Assembly: GCF_001310085.1 (NCBI RefSeq) | Contig: NZ_CP012644.1 | Location: 62,001-126,000 of the forward strand | Length of the DNA: 64,000 nucleotides | Reading direction: 5' to 3' | From: Rufibacter tibetensis | Lineage (GTDB): Bacteria > Bacteroidota > Bacteroidia > Cytophagales > Hymenobacteraceae | Shown here: in pieces, positions 1 to 8,240 of the stretch | How positions within the stretch are numbered: position 1 is the first letter of the stretch | How the letters are laid out: each line of letters starts with the position of its first letter | Made by a program: the position numbers and the translations under genes | The notes under the pieces: model-generated | The model's input: the letters and a program-made list of their open reading frames with translations, nothing else | What the model was told of the DNA's origin: nothing | Databases searched by the model: none

Positions 1-176
1 GTAGCAGTGGTTTTCCTCCCATCCTGGAAGCTGCGATGTAATGCAAAAAGGCGCAATACCCTCAAATCGCCAGTACAAGCAGCACCTAATCCTTTTGCTT
101 TCAATTCTGAAATAGATCAAATCATCAAGGCCTGTTATCCTAAATTTCAATTGGTACTTTTAACATGAAGTAGATC

Positions 177-1052
177 ATGAAGCCTCACCTGCTCAAAGTT
201 GACACAGACCCCACCGGTTCATTTAGTGTACGTCAAAATAAAATCCCGTACATGAACAACAGATTACACTACCATCCAGAGGTTGAGATTATTCATTTAC
301 ATAAAGGAAGCGGAATGCAGCTTGTGGGGGACAGCATCACGCGCTTCAGTCCTGGTGATATTGTCTTGATTGGGGCAAACGTACCCCACTTTTGGAGATA
401 TGATGAATTGGACCTGTGCGACAACAATGATGCAGTCGCATTTTCCACTGCCATCCATTTTAGGGAGAACTTTTGGGGAGACCGTTTTTTGAATCTACCG
501 GAGACTAAACAGTTGAAGGTGTTGCTGGACAAAGCCAAAAGAGGGATTCTGATAAAGGGCAAGACAGGACAAAAGGTGAAAAAGCTTATGAGCAGGATTC
601 AACACTCCACAGGTGTTCATCGGATGCTAGCCTTATTGGAATGCCTCTCAGTGATTGCGGAGGAAGATGGGCTTCAACTGCTTTCTTCCTTTGGGTTCAT
701 GACAGACCTCTCCGACACTGAGAGCGAACGCCTCAACTTGATATACGAACATACCCTCACGCACTTCAAAAGAAAAATACACCTTGAAGAGATTGCCGGT
801 ATTGCAGGCATAATCCCTAATTCGTTTTGCCGCTACTTCAAAGAAAGGACAGGTAAAACTTACACCCAGTTTCTTACAGAAATACGGGTAGGTTTCGCCT
901 GCAAACTAATTATTGCCAATAAAATGAGTATCAAGCAACTATGTTATGAGAGCGGCTTCAACAATTTCAGTTGCTTCCATAAGAACTTCAAAGGAATCAT
1001 GGGCAAAACGCCGCAGTCTTACCAGAATCAATACATCCGAACAGGACTTTGA
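177..1052 (+). CDS. AraC-family transcriptional regulator of the adjacent fucose operon
   Basis: A 291-residue AraC/XylS-type regulator. Residues about 30-75 form a cupin-like sugar-sensing half (HYHPEVEII, GDSITRFSPGDIVLIGANVPHFW). Residues about 190-287 form the double helix-turn-helix, with the usual 'CYESGFNNFSCFHKNFK' second recognition segment and 'GKTPQSYQ' end. It faces the minus-strand fucose operon and converges with its last gene, about 420 bp away. By family behaviour it would sense L-fucose or a pathway intermediate and activate the operon; this is inferred from position only. A truncated paralogue lies at the other end of the operon (7020-7343), so this copy may have replaced a decayed one. 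The start is ATG; no better upstream start is seen. Confidence 0.9.
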   Translation: MKPHLLKVDTDPTGSFSVRQNKIPYMNNRLHYHPEVEIIHLHKGSGMQLVGDSITRFSPGDIVLIGANVPHFWRYDELDLCDNNDAVAFSTAIHFRENFWGDRFLNLPETKQLKVLLDKAKRGILIKGKTGQKVKKLMSRIQHSTGVHRMLALLECLSVIAEEDGLQLLSSFGFMTDLSDTESERLNLIYEHTLTHFKRKIHLEEIAGIAGIIPNSFCRYFKERTGKTYTQFLTEIRVGFACKLIIANKMSIKQLCYESGFNNFSCFHKNFKGIMGKTPQSYQNQYIRTGL

Positions 1053-1145
1053 CACCCAATTAACTAAACTGTCTTCCTTGTTTTAGCTTTGATCCGAAAG
1101 GAAAGGCCCCTCCGACTTGGATTGATTTCATACTTCCTTCCCGAC

Positions 1146-1173
1146 AAGGCTTCTTGGCTAAGAAGCCTTTTTT
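1146..1173 (+). terminator. Rho-independent terminator after the AraC gene
   Basis: A perfect 10-bp stem (AAGGCTTCTT at 1146-1155, AAGAAGCCTT at 1160-1169) with a 4-base loop, followed directly by a T run. It lies 94 bp after the AraC stop codon. The remaining bases up to 1468 hold no convincing gene. Confidence 0.85.
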
Positions 1174-1468
1174 ACATGCTTTACTTATTGGAAAAGCATT
1201 ATGCAGACCTTTTTCCCTAACAAAGTGGCTGACTGCCCTGGAACACACCAGCCTTGCCGAGAAGTAGGGATTCCACTATGGCACAAGCCACGGCACTCGG
1301 TTTCCCGGCAGGCGGGGAGTTGCCAACACTGGCACCTGCATTTGGAACATTTTATTTACAGGGGCTCCCACTCCAAGAGTCAGAGCATTTGTAAGCCACG
1401 GGGAATGGATATCCCTTTGCAGTCCCTTCCACGATTTAAAAACCAAAAGAAGTAACCCTGCTGGTTTA

Positions 1469-2251
1469 TCAACTTAACGCTCTGTCTAAATGTACATAGC
1501 CACCATCCACATGAATCAATTGCCCTGTAGTGTGGCTTGACTGTGGGGAGAGCAAAAAAGCAACCATGGCAGCAATCTCTGAGCAAGTGGTCATCCTTTT
1601 TTCAAGAGGTATCTTCTCAATGATTGACTTTAACTTGGTTTCCGGATTGTCAAAGGTGCTGATCCAGCTCTGGTACAAGGGAGTCCATGCCTCAGCCACA
1701 ATCACTGCATTCACCCTGATGCTGTAGGGTAGCAGCTCTACGGCCCATTCCCTTGTCAGGGCGTTCCTGGCACCGTTGGAAGCGGCGTACGCAGAGGTGC
1801 CTCCCTGCCCTGTTTCCGCTGTCTTGGAACCGATGTTCACAATGGCTCCTTTGGAGGCTTTCAAAGCCGGCAGCGCATGGTGCGCCAATAGGTAGTAATG
1901 GATGACGTTCTTATGGAGGGAAGCCACAAAGCCTTCATAACTGCCATTCTCCAAACCAACCCCATCGTTGACCCCGGCGTTGTTCACCAAGCCGTCTATC
2001 CGCCCAAACTGCCGCAGCACCTCCTGGACAGCCTTCTCACACTCCTGGGGTTGCGAGAGCTCCGCCACAAACTGGGCAGCCCTGCCTCCACTACTTTCCA
2101 CCTCCGCCACCGTAGCCAGGTTGTCCTGTTCGTTCCTGCCCAGAATAACAGGGGTTGCGCCCTCGGCAGCCAATGTTTTCACAATCCCCTCCCCAATGCC
2201 TTTGGCACCACCAGACACAATGATCACCTTTTCCTGCAATCGTAAATCCAT
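1469..2251 (-). CDS. SDR-family dehydrogenase, probable L-fucose dehydrogenase (catalytic Lys replaced)
   Basis: A 260-residue short-chain dehydrogenase. The NAD(P)-binding glycine motif GGAKGIG is at residues 14-20, NNAG is near residue 90, and the catalytic Tyr lies in SAYAASNG. The canonical YxxxK lysine is Asn here (Y-A-A-S-N, codon AAC), so activity is doubtful unless this subfamily tolerates Asn. It is the last gene of the minus-strand fucose operon, 10 bp after the fuconolactonase, so the natural reading is the first step: L-fucose to L-fucono-lactone. It could instead act on another pathway intermediate. The SDR family call is firm; the substrate is inferred from context. Confidence 0.85.
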   Translation of the reverse strand: MDLRLQEKVIIVSGGAKGIGEGIVKTLAAEGATPVILGRNEQDNLATVAEVESSGGRAAQFVAELSQPQECEKAVQEVLRQFGRIDGLVNNAGVNDGVGLENGSYEGFVASLHKNVIHYYLLAHHALPALKASKGAIVNIGSKTAETGQGGTSAYAASNGARNALTREWAVELLPYSIRVNAVIVAEAWTPLYQSWISTFDNPETKLKSIIEKIPLEKRMTTCSEIAAMVAFLLSPQSSHTTGQLIHVDGGYVHLDRALS

Positions 2252-2261
2252 GGTTTGTCTC

Positions 2262-3095
2262 CTATGTTAAATGATAGAATGATGCGGCATTGCCCCCCAG
2301 AAGGGCAGCCTGCTCCGTTTTACTGAAGGATGAAAAATACTCCTCCACTATGCCAAGTATCTCCCCATATGCCCCCGCCACAAGGCATACTGGCCAATCT
2401 GAGCCGTACATGAGACGTTCCACTCCGAAAGCTTCCACTGCACTCTCCAGATAAGGGATGAAATCGCCCTTGTTCCAGTTCCGCCAGTCAGCCTCAGTCA
2501 CCAGGCCCGATACTTTGCACCACACATTTCCATATCTGGCAATTGATTTTATATCCCTCTTCCACTGCTCCACTTCCCCGCTTCTGATATATGGTTTGGC
2601 AAGGTGGTCAATCACAAAAGGCTGGTCAGGGAAAGCCCCGACCAGGTCAGCCGCATACACCAGCTGGTCAGGGTAGATCAGGACATCATAGGTATAGCCA
2701 TACTCCCTCAGGTGTGAAATCCCCCTTTTGAACTCAGGGCGTAACATAATGGCCCTATCAGGATCCCCCTGAAGAATATACCGGAACCCTTTCAGCTTTT
2801 CGTGATGGGTATAAGATGCCAGGCGCTCCTCTACATTCTCTGCCATAAGATCCACCCACCCTACAACTCCCTTGACAAACCCATGCTGTTGGGCAGCCTC
2901 CAACAAAAAGGCATTTTCATTTTCGGGTTGGGCAGATTGGACAAGCACGCACCCATCAAATCCGTGCCGCTTTAAGACAGGCTCCAAGTCTTCAGGCAGA
3001 AAGTCGCGCTGGATAAGAGACATCTCCTCAGTTATCCAACTGTCACGGATAGGATCAAATTGCCAGAAATGCTGATGTGCGTCAATCCGCAGCAT
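2262..3095 (-). CDS. Amidohydrolase-family L-fuconolactonase
   Basis: A metal-dependent amidohydrolase 2-family protein. The N-terminal metal motif is IDAHQHFW and the C-terminal motif is MYGSDWPVC. Family members in this context open L-fucono-1,5-lactone to L-fuconate. The open frame extends upstream to 3134, but the family pattern places the start at the Met before LRIDAHQHFW (ATG at 3095-3093), giving about 277 residues. That start overlaps the end of the upstream FAH-family gene by 14 bp, a sign of translational coupling. Confidence 0.88.
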   Translation of the reverse strand: MLRIDAHQHFWQFDPIRDSWITEEMSLIQRDFLPEDLEPVLKRHGFDGCVLVQSAQPENENAFLLEAAQQHGFVKGVVGWVDLMAENVEERLASYTHHEKLKGFRYILQGDPDRAIMLRPEFKRGISHLREYGYTYDVLIYPDQLVYAADLVGAFPDQPFVIDHLAKPYIRSGEVEQWKRDIKSIARYGNVWCKVSGLVTEADWRNWNKGDFIPYLESAVEAFGVERLMYGSDWPVCLVAGAYGEILGIVEEYFSSFSKTEQAALLGGNAASFYHLT

Positions 3096-3939
3096 AGCCT
3101 TTGACTTCTTGTCTTGAAACCCCCAAACCATCAATTCCCAATTTCACCACGTCACCAGGCTTCAGGTATACAGGTGGGTTCATCCCCAACCCTACTCCCG
3201 CAGGTGTGCCTGTTGTAATCATATCGCCAGGCAGCAGCGTCATGAATTGGCTCAGGTAAGAAATAAGAAATGGTATCTTGAAGATGAGGTTGGAAGTATT
3301 CCCATCCTGCCTACTTTCTCCGTTCACCATTAGCCAGAGGCGTAGGTTATTTATATCTCCCAGCTCATCTGGGGTGGCCAGGAAGGGCCCTACCGGCGCA
3401 AAGGTGTCATTACTTTTGCCTTTCACCCATTGTCCGCCACGCTCCAGTTGGAAGGCGCGCTCGCTGTAGTCGTTATGCAAAACATAGCCAGCTACATACC
3501 CTAAGGCTTCTTCCTCTGAGATATAACTGGCTTTTTTACCGATGACCACTCCCAACTCAACCTCCCAATCCAGTTTTTCAGATCCTCTTGGAATAATCAC
3601 TGGGTTATTGGGGCCGCAGAGGGCAGAGGTTGCCTTGAAGAAGACGATTGGCTCTTCTGGTATCTTTGCATTCGTCTCATGGGCGTGGTCGGCGTAGTTG
3701 AGCCCAATACATATGATCTTGGAGGGACGTCCGATGGCTGAGCCTAAGCGGACATCTTTGGGAACCTCAGGCAAATGGCTTCTATTTTCCTGTATGTACT
3801 GCTGCAGGCGTTCCAACCCGTTACTCTGGAAAAAAGCCTCGTTGTAATCCTCGCCAAAGGCAGATACATCATACTGAATATCTCCCATAATAACACCCGG
3901 CATTTCATGGCCTTGCTCACCAAATCTGAATAGTTTCAT
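3082..3939 (-). CDS. Fumarylacetoacetate hydrolase-family protein, probable 2,4-diketo-3-deoxy-L-fuconate hydrolase
   Basis: A 285-residue FAH-family enzyme. The N-terminal lid domain is followed by the catalytic core CIGLNYADHAHE, the metal-binding EVELGVVIG, and HNDYSER. It would cleave 2,4-diketo-3-deoxy-L-fuconate to pyruvate and L-lactate, the last step of the non-phosphorylative fucose route. It sits 30 bp after the SDR gene and overlaps the fuconolactonase start. The FAH family and superfamily fold are clear. The exact substrate is inferred from the neighbours; ureidoglycolate lyase-like annotation would be the usual alternative. Confidence 0.88.
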   Translation of the reverse strand: MKLFRFGEQGHEMPGVIMGDIQYDVSAFGEDYNEAFFQSNGLERLQQYIQENRSHLPEVPKDVRLGSAIGRPSKIICIGLNYADHAHETNAKIPEEPIVFFKATSALCGPNNPVIIPRGSEKLDWEVELGVVIGKKASYISEEEALGYVAGYVLHNDYSERAFQLERGGQWVKGKSNDTFAPVGPFLATPDELGDINNLRLWLMVNGESRQDGNTSNLIFKIPFLISYLSQFMTLLPGDMITTGTPAGVGLGMNPPVYLKPGDVVKLGIDGLGVSRQEVKGYAAD

Positions 3940-3969
3940 TTTAAATTACTTGATTCCGATGTATTGACT

Positions 3970-4734
3970 TTAGTTGTTTAGCTTGATAAAGCCTCCGTCG
4001 ATGGGATAGTCACAGCCGGTGATAAACCCTGCCTCTGCAGAGCAAAGGAAAAGGGCGAGTGCGGCCACCTCTTCCGGTTTTCCCATTCGTCCGATAGGTT
4101 GGGTTTGGGAAAGCTTATGAAACATTTCTTCTTCCTTGCCTGGGTAGTTCTTGGAGATGAAACCATCCACGAAAGGTGTATGCACCCGGGCTGGTGACAC
4201 GCTGTTGCATCTGATGTTCGCGGATAGATAATCTTTTGCCACAGACATGGTCATAGCATGAATGGCCCCTTTGCTCATGGAATAAGCAAACCGATCCGGG
4301 ATACCTACATGGGAAACAATGGAGGCCAAATTCAGGATCGCCCCTCCTCCTTGTTCCTTCATCTTCACCACAGCCGACCGCAAACAATTATAGGCCCCTT
4401 TTACATTTACTCCATAGATTCTATCTAAATCTTCCTCCGTGGTACCCTCCAGATTTCCCACATGGGCAATACCGGCGTTGTTTACCAAAATATCAACCTT
4501 CGGGATATTCCCAAAAACAGCATTCACCTCCTGTTGCTTGCTTACGTCACAGCTGTACGCCTCAACCTTTCCCCCCGCTTCCTGTATCTCTGCCACCGTT
4601 TCCCGGGCTGACTCCTCCCGGAGTTCCAGTATGTGAACCTCCGCTCCCTGGCGGGCGAAAACCACGGATATGGCCTTGCCTATCCCGCTTCCCCCACCGG
4701 TTACAACCGCAATTTTTCCTGTTAACTTAAACAT
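3970..4734 (-). CDS. SDR-family dehydrogenase, probable 2-keto-3-deoxy-L-fuconate dehydrogenase
   Basis: A short-chain dehydrogenase of about 254 residues with GGGSGIGKA near the N-terminus, NNAG, and an intact YSMSK catalytic motif, in contrast to the other SDR of this operon. The frame stays open to 4812, but those upstream codons still read as the C-terminal tail of the decayed UxaA-like gene, so the start is set at the Met before FKLTGKIAVV (4734). In the pathway it would oxidise 2-keto-3-deoxy-L-fuconate to the 2,4-diketo acid. The family call is firm and the substrate inferred. Confidence 0.88.
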   Translation of the reverse strand: MFKLTGKIAVVTGGGSGIGKAISVVFARQGAEVHILELREESARETVAEIQEAGGKVEAYSCDVSKQQEVNAVFGNIPKVDILVNNAGIAHVGNLEGTTEEDLDRIYGVNVKGAYNCLRSAVVKMKEQGGGAILNLASIVSHVGIPDRFAYSMSKGAIHAMTMSVAKDYLSANIRCNSVSPARVHTPFVDGFISKNYPGKEEEMFHKLSQTQPIGRMGKPEEVAALALFLCSAEAGFITGCDYPIDGGFIKLNN

Positions 4735-4749
4735 CTTGTCTAGTAAAAT

Positions 4750-5286
4750 TAAATAAAGAGAAACCCCGCGTTTCCGGAAACAAAAGCGCAACCTGGCCCA
4801 ACTGCATAGCATAGCCTTGGTATCGTATTCTCCGCTGACTAGGCCTATGACATACTCCGGGAACTCCTCCCCAAATCCCTGCAGAGTCTTTTCACCACGG
4901 ACAATGGGCCCGCAACCAGTTCTATGATATAGGGAAGCCGTTTAGCCCAGTTTGTATTGCCTGACAACTTCACCACTCGACAGATCGGGTTGCCGGTGGG
5001 CGTTCCCAATCCAGTGGCAAACAGTATCGCCTTACATCCTGCCCCAGCCAGGCCGGTAGTGGATTCCACATCATTGCCAGGCGTACAGAGTAAAGAAAGC
5101 CCGAACGTACGCACATACTGCCAATAGCCCAATACATCTGCCACAGGAGCGGTACCTCCTTCTTAGGCAGCTCCCGCAGACTTGATGGCATCCATGATCA
5201 GGCCAACTTTGATATTCCCGGGGAAAGGTTCATGTCTTCCAGATCATGGGCTAAAATACCCAGCCATCCTGATGCATCTCGGTAAT
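4750..5286 (-). pseudogene. Remnant of a UxaA/altronate dehydratase-type gene (probable L-fuconate dehydratase)
   Basis: Between fucP and the SDR gene the minus strand keeps the C-terminal third of a UxaA-family dehydratase, split over several frames. In order one can read NLSPGNIK, VGLIMDAIKSAGAA, GGTAPVADVLGY, LSLLCTPGNDVESTTGLAGAGC, FATGLGTPTGNPIC, then, after another frame change, GEKTLQGFGEEFPEYVIGLVSGEYDTKA. At least three frameshifts are needed to join these, and the N-terminal two thirds (roughly 350 residues) are missing. In Bacteroidota such a gene would supply the L-fuconate dehydratase step. Its loss leaves the pathway without a visible dehydratase in this window. Confidence 0.85.
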
Positions 5287-6624
5287 CTAAGAATTTTGCA
5301 GGATGCTGTAAACAGGCGTCTTCGTGGTATCATCGTCTTTGGCTCTCTGTCTAGCCGACTCGAATCTACCTGCGCCCAGGGCATACAGGGCTACCACCAT
5401 GAAGCAAGCCAATGGCACATAGAATGCCACGCTTATCTCCTGGGTCAGGTCAGAGAAATATCCTTGAACAGAGGTAAGCACAGCACCACCTAGTATAGCC
5501 ATAATAAGTCCCGCACCGCCAATCTTTGTATCATCACCTAAGCTTTCAAGTCCCATCCCATAGATGGTGGGAAACATTAGGGACATACATCCAGAGATTC
5601 CGATCAGCGCATATACCCCTACCAGACCGCTACCGTAGATAACCACAAGCGTTAGTGTGATCGCAGCGGCGGCGGTCACCAATAATAGGGTTCTCGGCAG
5701 GATGTATTTCATAAGCGCTGTAAATACAAACCTACAGACCATGAATAAAACCAGAGAGTATATGTAGTAGTTGGAGGCGGCCTCCTCATTCAACTTCAAC
5801 TCCTGCATGACATAGCGGATTGAAAAAGACCATACGCCAATTTGCGCCCCTACATAAAAGAACTGAGCCACAACCGCCCAAACATAGTGTGGCCTTTTTG
5901 CCAACCTTCTGAAAGTGGGAAGAAGATCCAATCTGGAATCGGTATCAGATGCTTTGGGCATCTTTGTTACTTTGACCAAGATCCAAAGGACAACCATGCA
6001 AAGTGCAACTCCCACATAGGGGGCCATCACTGCCTCCAATTCATCTAACTGCACGGCTGCAAGCTTATCCGGATCCATCGTGGCGCGCTCTTCAGCGCTA
6101 AGTTGTTTGAGCTGGGACAAAATGAACACTTTGCTCAGTAATACCCCTGAGATAGAACCTATGGGATTAAATGACTGAGCCAGGTTCAACCGCCGGGTTC
6201 CGGATTCTTCTGGCCCCAACGCAATGATGTAGGGATTTGCCGCTGTCTCCAGAATGGACAGACCACCGGCCAATATATACAACGCCAGAAGGAAGAATCC
6301 ATAGGACATAGTAAGGCTGGCAGGGTAAAAAAGCAAGGATCCCAGGATGAACAGCCCTAACCCTACCAAGATGCCCGTTTTATAGGTGTACCTTTTAATA
6401 AGGATAGCAGCAGGCAAGGCAAGGCAGAAATAAGCCCCATAAAAAGCAATCTGTATCCAGGAGGTTTGGAAATCAGACATACTCATGATCCTTTTAAAGG
6501 CGGCAAGTAACGTATCTGTCATGTTGTTAGCCAACCCCCACACAAAGAAAAGACTGGTGATAAGAACAAACGGCAGAACGCTGCCTGATCTAAAAAGCGA
6601 AACTTCCTTATTGGCTGATTCCAT
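5287..6624 (-). CDS. fucP: L-fucose:H+ symporter, major facilitator superfamily
   Basis: A 445-residue FucP-type MFS permease with 12 predicted hydrophobic segments. The N-terminal signature SLFFVWGLANNMTDTLLAAFK and the central motif AANPYIIALGPEESGTRRLN are characteristic of the FucP/GluP group. It is the first gene of the minus-strand fucose operon and would bring L-fucose (or a related hexose) into the cell with protons. The gene is intact, unlike the dehydratase remnant that directly follows it. Confidence 0.93.
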   Translation of the reverse strand: MESANKEVSLFRSGSVLPFVLITSLFFVWGLANNMTDTLLAAFKRIMSMSDFQTSWIQIAFYGAYFCLALPAAILIKRYTYKTGILVGLGLFILGSLLFYPASLTMSYGFFLLALYILAGGLSILETAANPYIIALGPEESGTRRLNLAQSFNPIGSISGVLLSKVFILSQLKQLSAEERATMDPDKLAAVQLDELEAVMAPYVGVALCMVVLWILVKVTKMPKASDTDSRLDLLPTFRRLAKRPHYVWAVVAQFFYVGAQIGVWSFSIRYVMQELKLNEEAASNYYIYSLVLFMVCRFVFTALMKYILPRTLLLVTAAAAITLTLVVIYGSGLVGVYALIGISGCMSLMFPTIYGMGLESLGDDTKIGGAGLIMAILGGAVLTSVQGYFSDLTQEISVAFYVPLACFMVVALYALGAGRFESARQRAKDDDTTKTPVYSILQNS

Positions 6625-7019
6625 TTTCTTTGTTCTTTAGTCTTGTATCAAAGGATAGATGAGAAGGAGAGGTTATTTTCCAGACACATCAGTTTCATGC
6701 AGCATCTTTGTGGATAGCTTTGGAAAATAATCAATGTTATCCTCTACCCTCAATCCCTATGCTTATTCTTACAAAGAAAGAGAATTAAAGCCTTTCAAAA
6801 TTCTGACTTATTAGCCATTTATTAAGCTATTTTAACATTAACAGCTTTATAAATATGATTTTCTTCAATAAAGCACTTATTAGAGGACAATTATTAAAAA
6901 ATTATCATCCTAGTATAAAGAAGTGCTTCTACCCCCCAAAGCTGTATCCCAACACCCTTTTTTTAAAAGAAAAGCGCAACGGTCAAAGGTGTCCTCCGGC
7001 CCTTCTCAATCCTTGAGCA
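6625..7019. other. Intergenic region upstream of the fucose operon
   Basis: About 395 bp without a gene. The part from 6780 to 6920 is very AT-rich. The operon promoter and any AraC operator must lie here or within the adjacent AraC fragment, but no Bacteroidota -7/-33 pair could be assigned with confidence. Confidence 0.5.
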
Positions 7020-7343
7020 TTGTCACTTTATACCAGTTTCCGAAGGCACTGCAGCCCTGAGGTAGGGCTTATCCCTAATCCCAAGCAGGAAGGAATGCAG
7101 TTTACAGGCGACAGCATTCAACGCTTTACATCAGGGAATTTCCTGGTGATCAAGGCCAACAGATTCCATCGTTGGAAGTTTGACGAAGCTTACTTCGAAG
7201 TGACTCCCGCAGATGTAAGGTCCGTGCATTTTTGCGAAAACTCCTGGGAGCGGTTTTCCTTACATGCCAGGACACAACCTTTTGCCGGTTACCTTCCGGA
7301 GGGAACAGGTTGGGATACATTAAGAAGTTTAAAAGCTATTTAA
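7020..7343 (+). pseudogene. Truncated AraC-family regulator, N-terminal sensor part only
   Basis: The translation EGMQFTGDSIQRFTSGNFLVIKAN parallels SGMQLVGDSITRFSPGDIVLIGAN in the intact regulator at 177-1052. The sensor half then loses similarity and stops after about 107 codons, and no helix-turn-helix half follows. The region before residue 30 is also degraded (HCSPEVGLI for HYHPEVEII). It reads divergently from fucP, the usual place for the native regulator, so it is probably the decayed original. Confidence 0.8.
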
Positions 7344-7511
7344 CAGAAGATAAGGTGAAGTCTGCAAGCTGTAAAGCAGTGTTCCCCACATCCTGAAAAG
7401 AAGATCAGAGTCGGAGTTTCTTGGTTTTATTTTTCAAATAATTCCCATTGAAAATGGATTGGAGGGATGGAACCCCCATAACAAGGCACAGGAAAGATAA
7501 AAGTGCCCTTT

Positions 7512-8096
7512 TTAAAGACGAAACAGCTCCAACTGTCCAGCCTGGCAGTAGCGGCTGTTGAACATTGGTTTGAGCACGCGGATGTAGTGTTTCTCCAGCT
7601 TGAGCACGACGTCCTTGTCAGGGTACTCTTGAAGATAGATGATGGAGTCATCGGCGCACTTGTCCCGGTGCTTGACGATCCGCCAGAAGATGTTGCTGGT
7701 CTCCCCCACGTACACGCAGGCCCCGGCAGTAAAGATCAGATAGAGGAAGTACGACTGGTTGTCCCTGACATAGCGAAACTCCTTGAAATTCCTCAGGACC
7801 TCTTCCCTGCTGTATGTAGAAAAATCTTCTAACCTCATGTAGCGCTTCTTGGTGGCACCCTTAAGGTACGCATAAATTGAATGTTCAACAAAAATGGATC
7901 CCATGTACCTGCTTCTCACTCCCATTTTTTTTGAGAGCTCCCGGTACTGGTTGGCGGCGTAGCTGGTGCTTCGCCCACCCGCTGCCCCTTTTACGAACTC
8001 CCCATTGCTGTAGGCCTGATTTGCGTAGCTTATTGGAGCTGTTCTCCGCATGTAGGAGGGGATGGTAATTGATATAAGGAAGTCAGAAAACATCAA
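7512..8096 (-). CDS. GIY-YIG-type domain protein of unknown role
   Basis: A 194-residue protein. The C-terminal half (about residues 115-185) matches the GIY-YIG nuclease layout: YLIFTAGACVYVGET (the 'GIY' and 'YIG' strands), then an Arg-containing helix (IFWRIVKHRDKC), then DVVLKLEKHYIRVLKPMFN with the Glu expected in the active site. The N-terminal half is not recognised. It lies just downstream of the coupling-protein/relaxase gene group on the same strand, a position where plasmids often carry accessory nucleases. Whether it cuts DNA is not known. The start could be a later Met. Confidence 0.65.
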   Translation of the reverse strand: MMFSDFLISITIPSYMRRTAPISYANQAYSNGEFVKGAAGGRSTSYAANQYRELSKKMGVRSRYMGSIFVEHSIYAYLKGATKKRYMRLEDFSTYSREEVLRNFKEFRYVRDNQSYFLYLIFTAGACVYVGETSNIFWRIVKHRDKCADDSIIYLQEYPDKDVVLKLEKHYIRVLKPMFNSRYCQAGQLELFRL

Positions 8097-8240
8097 GGTT
8101 GCAATGCTAAGACAGGAACTGAATAGATCCCTGTACTTCCCTCACCAGTTCATAATCCAACTTAACTATTCCAAAGAGCTGGAAAGTCCATAAATAACAC
8201 CACGGGAATGCCTTATTGCTTGCCACGTACCGTAACTTCC

